From: Methanosphaera sp.
Lineage (GTDB): Archaea > Methanobacteriota > Methanobacteria > Methanobacteriales > Methanobacteriaceae
Direction of reading: 5' to 3'
Assembly (NCBI GenBank): GCA_017431845.1
Contig: JAFRKG010000021.1
Span: 1-45,281 of the forward strand
Length of the DNA: 45,281 nt
Shown: positions 8,669 to 18,926 of the stretch, in pieces
Position numbering within the stretch: position 1 is the stretch's first letter
Layout: every line of letters begins with the position of its first letter
Notes under the pieces: model-generated
What the model saw: the letters and a program-made list of their open reading frames with translations, nothing else
Databases searched by the model: none
Told to the model about the DNA's origin: nothing
Made by a program: the position numbers and the translations under genes

Positions 8669-10132
8669 CTATTTTTCTAAGTCATCATGTATAATCTTTA
8701 ATATTTCAGGATATTTCTTAATAACATCCCGTATATGCTTATCATTAATACCCTTTCTATTAGTTAACCATAAAGTTGTTTCATTCAATAAATTTAATTC
8801 ACGGGCAGGATTAATATAAATCAAGTCATGATAACAATCATAAGCAATTTTAAATTTGCTTCCATTAAGCACAGCCATAGCCCAAAACCAAATATCATCA
8901 CCATACTTACATAATTTTAAAAACTTATCCTCATCAAAAACATCCTTATACAATGCATGTGGTGGATATAATATGCCCCCAGCACCAGTCATGAAAGTTA
9001 AGAAAGATGCTTCCCGATTATCTGTAATTAATTCCCATGAATTGTATTCTTTAAATTTTTCTTCGGACTCTAAAATCATCTTACGTGCCCTATGGACAAT
9101 AATATTGTTTGGAAAATCAATGTAAGTTGAATACAATTTAAATAGCCAATCTTTTGGATAGAATATATCATCATCAGCTGTAACAATAATCTCCTCGGAG
9201 AATTCTTTAAGTACAGGTATTAATTTTTTATAAGAATAAATATTATGATACCATCTAATATCCAATCCATAACGTGTTAAATTTAACAAGTCCTTAGGAA
9301 TATCTTTCTCACGGTTTGGAAATTCTTCTTTAGCTAACCATAAAATCAGTTTATCTGGCTTGAACTCCTGATTAAGTAAGGAATAAACAGCATATTTCGC
9401 ATCATTTATCCTTAAAGGATAAGATGTTAAAGACACAACCACCTTTTTATCACGTGGCTTATTATTTAAACCATAACTGCTAAGAGTACTAAGTTTGTCT
9501 TTAAAATATAATCTGTTAATAGCTTTTGGCTGATAAAAAGAGGGATTAAGCTTAACCATACCTTCATCCATACCTTTTAAAACAAGGTATACTAAAGGAT
9601 TAACCTCAGATTTTCTTGCATTTACATTATACTCCTTGTAAAACGATGCATCAAAATATGAACTAGGATTTTTTCCTTCATAATATCCATGATACAAGTA
9701 ATGAAAAATAGGTGGAACACTTAAATTATAATTATATTCCTTCTCATAATATTTTTTATCAAAAAAATTCAGTAATAAAATCTTCTTAAAACCATTGAAA
9801 TAAACTTCATTAGAGAATAAATCAATAATAATCTCTTTATATAAATTATTTTCAAATTCTAATTTTTTAAGACCATAACTAAAATGAGCACTATCCTGCT
9901 TGGCCTTATCATTAATATATTTAAGCTTATAATCTTCAGATAATTCCAAATCTAATAAAGGGTCTTCTTCAATTTTAATAATACTATGAGTCTTAAATGT
10001 CTCATGATCCATGTTTTTAGTGTAAATATTTGTTAATAATTTCTTAAATTCCTTGTTTGAATAAATTAACTTCTGCAATAAGTGAACTTTCGAAAAAACC
10101 TTATTTTTATCATATAAATTACTAAAAAACAT
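8669..10132 (-). CDS. Glycosyltransferase, GT-A-like with TADDD motif
   Basis: 487 residues. Residues about 225-480 resemble a family of putative polysaccharide glycosyltransferases with a VSLTSYPLRINDAKY start, a SLLNQEFKPDKLILWLA segment, SYKKLIPVLKEF, and a TADDDIFYP motif that would serve as the acidic metal-binding site. The N-terminal part (about 120-215) has two copies of a short pattern, FFDKKYYEKEYN...HYLYHGYYEGKNP and YFDASFYKEYNV...YLVLKGMDEGM, often seen as an accessory repeat in surface-glycan glycosyltransferases. No signal peptide or membrane segment is visible. AAGGAT lies six bases before the ATG. It is the first gene of a two-gene minus-strand operon with the GT2-TagF-like gene, and is divergent from the giant gene across 198 bases. 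The fold is fairly sure; the substrate is unknown. Confidence 0.75.
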   Translation of the reverse strand: MFFSNLYDKNKVFSKVHLLQKLIYSNKEFKKLLTNIYTKNMDHETFKTHSIIKIEEDPLLDLELSEDYKLKYINDKAKQDSAHFSYGLKKLEFENNLYKEIIIDLFSNEVYFNGFKKILLLNFFDKKYYEKEYNYNLSVPPIFHYLYHGYYEGKNPSSYFDASFYKEYNVNARKSEVNPLVYLVLKGMDEGMVKLNPSFYQPKAINRLYFKDKLSTLSSYGLNNKPRDKKVVVSLTSYPLRINDAKYAVYSLLNQEFKPDKLILWLAKEEFPNREKDIPKDLLNLTRYGLDIRWYHNIYSYKKLIPVLKEFSEEIIVTADDDIFYPKDWLFKLYSTYIDFPNNIIVHRARKMILESEEKFKEYNSWELITDNREASFLTFMTGAGGILYPPHALYKDVFDEDKFLKLCKYGDDIWFWAMAVLNGSKFKIAYDCYHDLIYINPARELNLLNETTLWLTNRKGINDKHIRDVIKKYPEILKIIHDDLEK

Positions 10133-10330
10133 AGAATAATCCTTAATATTACTTACTATGATATATGTTGTAGTTTAAATAAATACTTTAGTACTTATCA
10201 TAATTACTTGTATGATTCACTTACAATTAATATTTATAAGATATTTTAAAGTAGTTAAATCAACATAAATATAAATTAATATTTTAATGTAAAAAAAAAT
10301 TATACCAATATAAAACATGAGGGGAAAGCA
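10133..10330. promoter_or_regulatory. Divergent intergenic region with promoters for both operons
   Basis: 198 bases of AT-rich sequence lie between the divergent starts at 10132 (minus) and 10331 (plus). It holds several TATA-like stretches, for example TATTTATAAG near 10231, but none can be assigned with confidence. A strong ribosome site, GAGGGGAA, lies just before the TTG start at 10331. No reading frame or repeat was seen. Confidence 0.4.
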
Positions 10331-13300
10331 TTGAACAATACATGTAACTTTACAATAATAATATCATACAAAAACACAGAAATGCACATAGAAGAAACAA
10401 TATTATCAATAACCGAACAAAAACTATCATTCAAAGCAAACGTTCAATTAATATTATTAAACAACAATTCAAAGGACAACTCAACACTAATAGCCAGACA
10501 CTTCCAAAGAACATACCCAAAAAACATAAGCATAATCAACGAGTCAAACATAAACAAATCCAAAAACATTGCACTAAAACAAGCTAAAGGAAAATACATA
10601 GCATTCATAAACAGTAACGACTACTTATCCAAAGAAGTATTAGCAAATGTGTTAACACAATTTAAACAAAACCCCGAATGTAACATAGTTAAAGTACCCT
10701 TCAACGAAATAGGTGTAAATCAGGAAATAAAAGAACAACTCGGACAAACAATAATAAACCTAGAAAAAACAAACAACATCCCCACAACATTAGAATCTTT
10801 ATTTATAAAAAAAGAACTACTTCAAAACCAACAATATGACGAAACACAAACAGACTCCGAAAACCTACAATTAATAAACAATATTTTCACCACTAACAAA
10901 ACAATCAACATCGCAGAAGGAACATATAACAAAAGATTAACAAATCAAACAATTAAAACAAAACAACAATATGAAAACAAGATAACAACATATAAACAAC
11001 TACTAAAAACAGAAAACAACAATCCAAATTATGTTCAAAACCTAATTTTAAAAGATTTAAACAAAACAATAACAGTACCACACATACATCTATTCAAAAC
11101 AACAGAAGAAAAAGAAAGCTATGTCAACTCAATACAGGAAATACTACAAGAAATAGACACACAAAAAATATTAAAACAAAAATTCACAAAAAACATAAAA
11201 AAACTATTAATACACTTAAAAGAAAACAAAGAACAAAAAACCACACAAAATAACTTACAATTATATGAAATATTTAACAATTACTACCTAGAAAGAAATG
11301 AAATAAAATTCACAATAATACTAGAAACAATAGAAACACCAAAATACTTGGAAGAAAGCATAAAATCAATAATAAACCAGACAATACCCTTCAAAGAAAA
11401 CATCCAAATAATAATAATCAACAATAACACCAACAATGAAACAACAAGTATATCAGAACACTACCAGAAAATATACCCTCAAAACATAAGAATAATAACA
11501 GAAGATTCACAAAATGCTAAAAACAATGCAATACAACAAGCAAAAGGAACATACATAAGTTTCCTGAACGAATCAGACTACTACTCATGGAATGTAATGG
11601 AAAATGTATACAACGCATTTAAGGAAAATCCACAAACAAACATAATAAAAATAGGATATAAAGAAGTAGGAATCAAAGAACAAAATACTGGACAAGAAAA
11701 TACAATCATAAACATCAATAACATAATAAACAAAGATTACTCATACAAAACATTATTCATAAAAAAAGACACACTCACACAATACAATTTCAATCAAGAC
11801 AAACATGACACAGAAAATCTGTACATACTGGCAGATCTAATACAAAACAATCCAGAAATATTTCTAACTAAAGGATGGTATAATCATAGAACAATCAACA
11901 CATTAAAAACAGAACACCACTTCCAAAAAATAAAAGTATGCCAAGAATTACTAAACAAGACCAATAATAATTACACACAAAACCTAGTAATATCAGTCAT
12001 AGATGAATTATTCACAACAGAATATATAGAAAATTTAGATGATAACAACGAGAAAAAAGATATCATTACTACGATACAAGAAATAACAAAGCATTTAACT
12101 AAAGAACAAATAATTAATCACCAATACACTAACAACAAGACAAAAAGATTATTAATATACCTAAAAGAACAAATATCAGAAAATACAACAAATCTAGAAG
12201 TTTATAATATAATAAACACCATATTTCTCAAGGAAAACGAGATAGACTATTATCAATCAGGATCATTCAATTTCTCAATAATAATACAATACTCAAACTC
12301 AGAAAGGCTAATAGAAAAAACAATAACCTCCATAACTGAAGACCAAACACTACCATTCAAACAAAACACTCAACTAATATTTATCAATAACCAAAGCACA
12401 GACAATTCAACAACAATAATTAAACACTACCAAAACCAATACCCCGAAAACATATCCATAATCAATGAATCAAACATAAATAAAGCCAAAAACAGAGCAC
12501 TCAAATATGCAACAGGTAAATATATTGCAATAATCAACGGAACAGATTACATATCACCACATACACTAGAAAACGTACTTGAAATGTTCCCAGAAAACAA
12601 TGAAATAAACATAATCAAAATGCCAGTAAAACATATAGGACTACACAATATCAAAGACCCCATACTACAAGAAGATTCAATAGTAGACCTAAGGGAACAT
12701 CCAAGCAAAACTCAAACATACGAATCCCTATTTATAAAAAACAAAATAATTAAACAAGAACAATTCGATGAAACACAAACAGATATAGATAACATAGAAT
12801 TACTAAACAAAATCATACTAGAAAACCCAGTATTAGGAATAGCAAAAGGACAATACTATCAAAGAGTAACATATGATAATCTAAGAATACAAAACCAAAA
12901 TCAAAGCACAAAAGAACATTATCAAAACAAAATAAAAACCTACCAAAAAATAATAAAAGAATCCACCAATAACGAAAATAAAATCAATGATTACACACAA
13001 TACATGATATCCGATGATTTAGAACAACTAATCAGCAAAGCACATTTACATCTTTTCGAAACAGAACAAGAAAAAACAGAATACCTTAACAATCTAGAAA
13101 ATATAATACAACAATTAGATGAAAACAAGATAATTAACCAAAAACACACATATACAAATATTAAACGTTTACAAAAATCATATAACAAGAAAAAAAACTA
13201 TGAAGAAGATAATTTAACAATAAACAACATCACAGAAAAAGATAACAACATATACATTAAAGGAAACTACACATCAATACGAAACAACAAACACATACCA

Positions 13301-16273
13301 ATCAACATAATACTAAACGAAAAAACAGAAATTCCATGCAACATCATCAAAACAGAAAACACAAACTATGATCCAGTAACACTAGCCGATGAAATAGAAT
13401 TCACAGACCACTTCGAAACAACAATACCTAAAAACAATACAACAAAATTCGAATTTCAAATAACAGAAAACAACACACAATACACCCCACAAATAAAACT
13501 ACAAGAAAATAAAAAAACAAAAAACTCAGTAAACATAAACAAAGAACTAATAGCATACAACAATACCAGAGACATAATACTTCAGGAAACAAAAAAAGAC
13601 AAACATTACACATTCTCAATAATAATAGCAGTATACAACACAGAAAGATTCATAGAAGAATCAATAAATTCAATCATCAACCAGACACTAAGTTTCAAAG
13701 AAAACACCGAAATAATCATAGTAGATGATGGAAGCACAGACAATTCAATAAACATAATAAAAGGATACAAAGAACAATACCCTGAAAACATAACAATCAT
13801 AGAAAAAACACATAGTGGACAAGCAAGTGCAAGAGACCTGGGACTAAAAATAGCAACAGGACAATATGTTAACTTCCTAGACAGTGATGACTACCTTGAA
13901 AAAGACACACTAGAAAAAGTAAAAGAGTATATTGACACAATAAACAATAAAACAGATGTTATAACAATCCCAATGAATTATGTAGATCGACTGGAAAAAG
14001 AACACCCACTAAATTACAAATATGATCAAACAAGAATAATAAACCTCGAAGAAGAATATGAAAACCCACAGTTGTCCCTATCCTCAGCTTTCATAAACAC
14101 AGAAACTATACAAAAATATGAATTTGACACATCATTAATAAGCTCAGAAGATACATTAATACTAAACAAAGTTCTACTCGAAAAAAGGACAATGGGCGTA
14201 CTAAATAACACACATTATAATTACAGGTTACGATTTAGTGAAGACAACCTCACAGAAAGTCTAACAACAGATAAACAGTATTACACACACAGATTAGAAC
14301 ACTTCCACAAACACCTATTAAACTACTGCCTGGAAGAATATGATGAAATACCATTATTCATACAATACATGATAGCAACAGACCTAAACAAATTGTTCAG
14401 CATACGAAAATTAGATGTATTTGAAGACAAAGACGAAATAGACGAGTTCTGGGAATACATTAAAAGTAATGATGGAAAATATGACATATTAACACACATA
14501 TCCGATGAATGCATAAAAAATAATAATAACATTAAACAACCACTAAAATCCCTGATGATGTACCATAAAAACAGAGAATACAAAGTGTCCGTATCAAAAA
14601 ACGGTATAGTAAAATTATCAACAAAGAATCATACAATAGACACACTAAATAATCATGGATTATGGTTTGACATAATAGAAGTCCGCTTTAACAAATTAAA
14701 CCTATCCGGACACTTCGTATCCAACTTCTACCCAGAAACAATCACACTAAAAATTATCAAAACAAACGAAAACGGACGAGAACAAGCATATCCATGCGAA
14801 TACTTCGAATATGCTACAGAAGACCGCAGTCACCTAGAATCATTATCATTCCCATGGAGGTATGATTACAACTTCAATGTACAAGTACCATTAGATAATG
14901 TTAGCATAGCAGACTTCAGATTTGAATTAACATATAAGGAAAACGGAAAAACCATAACAATAACGCCAACAATAGGATTCAGAGTACCATCCGGATTAAC
15001 AGAATTCAACAAATACTTCGTACAAGAATCCAGAATAGTATTCTACCAAGACAAAAAAATATACGTCTATCCATACTCCTATAAAATGATGTTAAAACGA
15101 GAATTCAGAACATTACAACTAATAACACAAGACAAACAAGACGGATACAAGAAAATAATATTCTACAGAATACTCTACATGCTATTATACCCATTCATGA
15201 AAAACAAGAGAATATGGTTTATAAATGATAGATTAGACCGTGCAGACGAAAACGGAATACATTTATTCAAATATGCATACCAACAAAATGATGGAATAAA
15301 AAAATATTACATACTAGACAAGCACTGTGATGACTACAAAAAACTTAAAAAAAGATATGGTGGAAGCATACTTGCACATAACTCATTCAAACATAAACTA
15401 TTATACTTCTTCACAGAAAAAAGAATAGCCTCATTTTTAAATGAAGCATTCTTCAACCCATTCTGGATTGATGGAAACTATGATATAAGAAAAATCTACT
15501 GTAACCTAGTAACATCGCCATGGTATTTCCTTCAACATGGAATAATCTACAGAGACTTAACTAGTCACATCAAACGATACAAATACAACCTAGCACTAGT
15601 AGTAACATCAACAGAACGTGAAAGACAATCTTTCTTCGACCTAAAATATGGATTCCCTGAAGAAGTTGTACAAATACTAGGACTACCAAGATACGATAAC
15701 CTCATCAAAGACAATGAAGTCAAAAAACAGATACTGTTCACGCCAACATGGCGACTACAACTAGAAAAAGACGAATCATTATTCTTAAATTCGGATTATT
15801 ATCATATGTTAAACAGTTTCTTAAGTAATGATGAACTCTTCAAATTATTGGATGAGTATGGTTATAAGTTTATATTTAAACCTCATCCTCAGTTAATTAA
15901 ACATTTAGATTCGTTTGAGATGAATGATGCAGTTATTGTATCTACGGAGGAGTCTTATCAGGAGTTAATTAGGGATTCTGCGTTGATGATTAGTGATGTT
16001 TCTTCTGTGATTTCGGATTTTGCTTATCTTAAGAAGCCTATTATTTATTATCAGAAAAATGATGATCATCATTTTGAACCGTTCTTTGATTATGTGAGTG
16101 AAGGATTTGGTGATGTGTTTAAGACTGAAGAAGATGTAATTGATAAGGTTCGGTTTTATCTTGAAAATGGTTGTGTGATGGAAGATAAATATAAAGAGAG
16201 GGTTTCAAACTTTTTCAAGTATAATGATAAGAATAATTGTAAACGTGTGTATGAGTGGATTTTAAAGCATTAA
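10331..16273 (+). CDS. Giant multimodular protein: three degenerate GT2 modules, one intact GT2, and a TagF/TarL-like domain
   Basis: 1980 residues, TTG start with GAGGGGAA upstream. GT2-like modules begin near residues 6, 325, 650 and 1093. The first three have lost the acidic motifs. The DDGS position reads LNNNSKDNS (about 43), NNNTNNETT (about 364) and NNQSTDNS (about 685), an exact 321-residue period. The DSDD position reads NSNDY (94), NESDY (413) and NGTDY (736). A partial beta-domain copy (about 960-1060) precedes module 4, which has VDDGSTD (about 1131) and LDSDDY (about 1184). A second beta-domain precedes the glycerophosphotransferase module: FLQHGI (about 1735), FTPTWR, FKPHPQ (about 1849) and ISDVSSVISDFAYLKKP. 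The reading frame is open throughout. It probably polymerises or extends a sugar/polyol-phosphate chain, with the inactive modules binding acceptor or nucleotide. From about 15780 the codon use switches from A/C-rich to G/T-rich. Confidence 0.87.
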   Translation: MNNTCNFTIIISYKNTEMHIEETILSITEQKLSFKANVQLILLNNNSKDNSTLIARHFQRTYPKNISIINESNINKSKNIALKQAKGKYIAFINSNDYLSKEVLANVLTQFKQNPECNIVKVPFNEIGVNQEIKEQLGQTIINLEKTNNIPTTLESLFIKKELLQNQQYDETQTDSENLQLINNIFTTNKTINIAEGTYNKRLTNQTIKTKQQYENKITTYKQLLKTENNNPNYVQNLILKDLNKTITVPHIHLFKTTEEKESYVNSIQEILQEIDTQKILKQKFTKNIKKLLIHLKENKEQKTTQNNLQLYEIFNNYYLERNEIKFTIILETIETPKYLEESIKSIINQTIPFKENIQIIIINNNTNNETTSISEHYQKIYPQNIRIITEDSQNAKNNAIQQAKGTYISFLNESDYYSWNVMENVYNAFKENPQTNIIKIGYKEVGIKEQNTGQENTIININNIINKDYSYKTLFIKKDTLTQYNFNQDKHDTENLYILADLIQNNPEIFLTKGWYNHRTINTLKTEHHFQKIKVCQELLNKTNNNYTQNLVISVIDELFTTEYIENLDDNNEKKDIITTIQEITKHLTKEQIINHQYTNNKTKRLLIYLKEQISENTTNLEVYNIINTIFLKENEIDYYQSGSFNFSIIIQYSNSERLIEKTITSITEDQTLPFKQNTQLIFINNQSTDNSTTIIKHYQNQYPENISIINESNINKAKNRALKYATGKYIAIINGTDYISPHTLENVLEMFPENNEINIIKMPVKHIGLHNIKDPILQEDSIVDLREHPSKTQTYESLFIKNKIIKQEQFDETQTDIDNIELLNKIILENPVLGIAKGQYYQRVTYDNLRIQNQNQSTKEHYQNKIKTYQKIIKESTNNENKINDYTQYMISDDLEQLISKAHLHLFETEQEKTEYLNNLENIIQQLDENKIINQKHTYTNIKRLQKSYNKKKNYEEDNLTINNITEKDNNIYIKGNYTSIRNNKHIPINIILNEKTEIPCNIIKTENTNYDPVTLADEIEFTDHFETTIPKNNTTKFEFQITENNTQYTPQIKLQENKKTKNSVNINKELIAYNNTRDIILQETKKDKHYTFSIIIAVYNTERFIEESINSIINQTLSFKENTEIIIVDDGSTDNSINIIKGYKEQYPENITIIEKTHSGQASARDLGLKIATGQYVNFLDSDDYLEKDTLEKVKEYIDTINNKTDVITIPMNYVDRLEKEHPLNYKYDQTRIINLEEEYENPQLSLSSAFINTETIQKYEFDTSLISSEDTLILNKVLLEKRTMGVLNNTHYNYRLRFSEDNLTESLTTDKQYYTHRLEHFHKHLLNYCLEEYDEIPLFIQYMIATDLNKLFSIRKLDVFEDKDEIDEFWEYIKSNDGKYDILTHISDECIKNNNNIKQPLKSLMMYHKNREYKVSVSKNGIVKLSTKNHTIDTLNNHGLWFDIIEVRFNKLNLSGHFVSNFYPETITLKIIKTNENGREQAYPCEYFEYATEDRSHLESLSFPWRYDYNFNVQVPLDNVSIADFRFELTYKENGKTITITPTIGFRVPSGLTEFNKYFVQESRIVFYQDKKIYVYPYSYKMMLKREFRTLQLITQDKQDGYKKIIFYRILYMLLYPFMKNKRIWFINDRLDRADENGIHLFKYAYQQNDGIKKYYILDKHCDDYKKLKKRYGGSILAHNSFKHKLLYFFTEKRIASFLNEAFFNPFWIDGNYDIRKIYCNLVTSPWYFLQHGIIYRDLTSHIKRYKYNLALVVTSTERERQSFFDLKYGFPEEVVQILGLPRYDNLIKDNEVKKQILFTPTWRLQLEKDESLFLNSDYYHMLNSFLSNDELFKLLDEYGYKFIFKPHPQLIKHLDSFEMNDAVIVSTEESYQELIRDSALMISDVSSVISDFAYLKKPIIYYQKNDDHHFEPFFDYVSEGFGDVFKTEEDVIDKVRFYLENGCVMEDKYKERVSNFFKYNDKNNCKRVYEWILKH

Positions 16274-16628
16274 GTTGATTATTATGAGTGATAAAAAAGG
16301 TTTTATGTTTTCTGTGATATTGACTGTGTCTGATAATCCTGGTTATTTGGAGCAATCTATTAGTTCTGTGTTGGATCAGACATTGGATTTTAAGGAGAAT
16401 GTTCAGATAATTTTTATAGATTATGGGGGATGTGTTGAGTCAACAAAGCTTATAAAGCGTGTTGGTCGTGTGTATCCTGATAATGTTGTTATTTTGTCAA
16501 AGGATTATCTGGGTCAGCCTTATGCTGAAAATAATGTTTACAAAGTACCTGCAGGGGAATATGTTACATTCCTTGAAGGAAATGATTACTTCTCAATAAA
16601 CACATTCGAACAAGTAAAAAACTTCTTA
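15781..16628 (+). repeat. Direct repeat, copy 1: 3' end of giant gene plus junction plus 5' end of next gene
   Basis: This segment is nearly identical by eye to 18434-19281, offset about 2653 bases, and spans a stop codon, the intergene bases and the next start codon. It marks a tandem duplication or repeated gene conversion and is an obvious substrate for unequal crossing-over. Confidence 0.8.
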
Positions 16629-18926
16629 AACAAGCTCAACAACAAAACAAACATAATAACAATTCCCATAGAAAACATTAACAATAAAAAACAAGAATTA
16701 AACTACAAATTCGAACAAACAAGAATAATAAATCTGGAAGAAGAGGCTAATAATCCACAACTACACATAAAATCATGTTTTATCAAAAAATCAGCATTAC
16801 ACAACTACAAATACAATAGAAAAACATTATTTGAAGAAGAAACCATACTAATAAACCAATTACTCTTAGATCTTCCACGAATAGGCATAATAAACAACGC
16901 CAAATACAATATACGAGAAAAATTCAACATAAACACATCACAAAACAAACCTACACAAGAAAAACAAATAATAAAAAAAATTAACACATACAAAAAATTA
17001 ATAACAACATCTAAACCAAAACTAGAAAAAATACCTAAATTCATAGGATACACAATAGCCTATGACATACAAGACATACTTAAACTACCTGATTTAGGTT
17101 TTCTAGATAAAGAAGAAAAAAATAGTTTGTTTGAAGAAATTAGGAGTATTATTGGTATTCTTGATGATGATATGATTTATGATAATGAGAATATTGATTA
17201 TGCTTTGAGGGGTTTCTTTATTTATCTTAAAAAGGGTGTATATTCTATTGTTGGTGAGGATGATAATGTTGTGATGTGGTCTGGTGATTATTATATTGAT
17301 GATCTTAAGAAACATAGGATATGGTTGGATATTGTTGATATTAAGGATGATTGCTTGGTAATCTCTGGGGTATATACTACAAACTTTGATAATGATTCGC
17401 TTAGAATAAATCTGATTAAAGAAGATGCAGGAAATAATAGGGAAACTTTTTCATGTGATTATTTTACTTATCCTCAAAGGGATAGAAGTAATGTTGAATA
17501 TTTGGGCATTCCATGGAAGTTTGTTTATAATTTCGAAGTGTCATTAAAATTAAAAGATGTAATTCAGGATAAATTCTCATTTGAGGTTTTATTTGAAGAT
17601 AAAGATATTACTGCAAAGTACACTCCTCGGATAGAGTTCAGGATATCTTCCTATTTTTCTAGTGTATCAATTTATGCAGTTATTGGGGAGTATATTTTAT
17701 TTAAGGATAGTTCTTCTATTTCGGTTATTCCTTATTCTTTTAGGAAACTTTTTAACTTTGAAGTTAAGAATATTTTTAAAATCATTAAAAGTTCTGAAAA
17801 AGGTAAGGTGGGAGCTGCATTTATGCATTTCCTATATCTTTTATTGTATAAGTTAATGGATAATAAGAAGATTTGGTTATTGAATGATAGGCTTGATATT
17901 GTTGATGATAATGCAAAACATTTATTTGAGTATGCACTTAAACAAGATGATAGAATAACAAAGTATCTTATCGTAGATAAAGATTCTGAAGATTATAAAA
18001 AACTTAAAAAGAATTATAAGAACATCATAACATATGGATCATTCAAACATAGAATATTATACCTATTCTCTGAGAAAAGAATATCATCTCTCCTAAATGA
18101 AAAATTTTTCAATCCCTTCTATAATGACGAAGAAGATAAACGTAAACTCTACTGTAATTTAGTAACAGCACCAAGATACTTCATACAACACGGAGTAATC
18201 TACAGAAACTTAACAGAACACATAAAACGATATAATCATAATCTAAGATTAATAGTTACCTCAGCAGAACGTGAAAGACAATCATTCTTTGACCTAAACT
18301 ATAGATTCCCTGAGGAAGTTGTTCAAATACTGGGACTTCCACGTTTTGACAACCTTATAAAAGATAACAAAATAAAAAAACAAATATTATTCACGCCAAC
18401 ATGGAGATTACAACTAGACAAAAATGAATCATTGTTCTTAAATTCGGATTATTATCATATGTTGAATAGTTTTTTAAGTAATGGTGAGCTTTTTAAATTG
18501 TTGGATGAGTATGGTTATAAGTTTATATTTAAGCCTCATCCTCAGTTGATTAAGCATTTGGATTCTTTTGAGATGAATGATGCTGTTGTTGTTTCTACGG
18601 AGGAGTCTTATCAGGAGTTGATTCGTGATTCTGCGTTGATGATTAGTGATGTTTCTTCTGTGATTTCGGATTTTGCTTATCTTAAGAAGCCTATTATTTA
18701 TTATCAGAAGAATGAGGATCATCATTTTGAGCCGTTTTTTGATTATGTGAGTGAAGGTTTTGGTGATGTGCTTAAGAGTGAGGATGATGTTATTGGTAAG
18801 TTGAGGTTTTATCTTGAAAATGGTTGTGTGATGGAGGATAAGTATAAAGAGAGGGTTTCAAACTTTTTCAAGTATAATGATAAGAATAATTGTAAACGTG
18901 TGTATGAGTGGATTTTAAAGCATTAA
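16284..18926 (+). CDS. GT2-like (degenerate) module fused to TagF/TarL-like glycerophosphotransferase
   Basis: 880 residues from the ATG at 16284; an in-frame TTG at 16275, two bases after the upstream stop, is possible but less likely. The GT2-like module (1-230) keeps the fold (FSVILTVSDNPGYLEQSISS) but has FIDYGGC where DDGS is expected and LEGNDYF where DSDD is expected, so catalysis is doubtful. A beta-rich domain (about 325-500, HRIWLDIVDIKDD, YTPRIEFR) precedes the glycerophosphotransferase module, which is intact: FIQHGV, LGLPRFDNL, FTPTWR, FKPHPQ, ISDVSSVISDFAY, KPIIYYQ. The polyol-phosphate transferase activity is therefore likely retained. It follows the giant gene directly and shares its 3' ~500 bases with it and much of its length with the next gene. 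It is probably co-transcribed with both. Confidence 0.85.
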   Translation: MSDKKGFMFSVILTVSDNPGYLEQSISSVLDQTLDFKENVQIIFIDYGGCVESTKLIKRVGRVYPDNVVILSKDYLGQPYAENNVYKVPAGEYVTFLEGNDYFSINTFEQVKNFLNKLNNKTNIITIPIENINNKKQELNYKFEQTRIINLEEEANNPQLHIKSCFIKKSALHNYKYNRKTLFEEETILINQLLLDLPRIGIINNAKYNIREKFNINTSQNKPTQEKQIIKKINTYKKLITTSKPKLEKIPKFIGYTIAYDIQDILKLPDLGFLDKEEKNSLFEEIRSIIGILDDDMIYDNENIDYALRGFFIYLKKGVYSIVGEDDNVVMWSGDYYIDDLKKHRIWLDIVDIKDDCLVISGVYTTNFDNDSLRINLIKEDAGNNRETFSCDYFTYPQRDRSNVEYLGIPWKFVYNFEVSLKLKDVIQDKFSFEVLFEDKDITAKYTPRIEFRISSYFSSVSIYAVIGEYILFKDSSSISVIPYSFRKLFNFEVKNIFKIIKSSEKGKVGAAFMHFLYLLLYKLMDNKKIWLLNDRLDIVDDNAKHLFEYALKQDDRITKYLIVDKDSEDYKKLKKNYKNIITYGSFKHRILYLFSEKRISSLLNEKFFNPFYNDEEDKRKLYCNLVTAPRYFIQHGVIYRNLTEHIKRYNHNLRLIVTSAERERQSFFDLNYRFPEEVVQILGLPRFDNLIKDNKIKKQILFTPTWRLQLDKNESLFLNSDYYHMLNSFLSNGELFKLLDEYGYKFIFKPHPQLIKHLDSFEMNDAVVVSTEESYQELIRDSALMISDVSSVISDFAYLKKPIIYYQKNEDHHFEPFFDYVSEGFGDVLKSEDDVIGKLRFYLENGCVMEDKYKERVSNFFKYNDKNNCKRVYEWILKH
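17062..18190 (+). repeat. Intragenic direct repeat, copy 1 (mosaic)
   Basis: Nearly identical by eye to 19712-20840, apart from a short diverged patch near 17565-17630 and another near 17830-17870. The matching and non-matching blocks have sharp edges, as left by gene conversion between the two tandem paralogues. Confidence 0.7.

Noticed and set aside
10331-16273. Assembly error or frameshift joining several genes into the giant frame
   Set aside because: The frame is continuous, modules are diverged from one another with regular spacing, and composition is even through the first 5.4 kb. The near-identical 3' repeat still deserves long-read confirmation.
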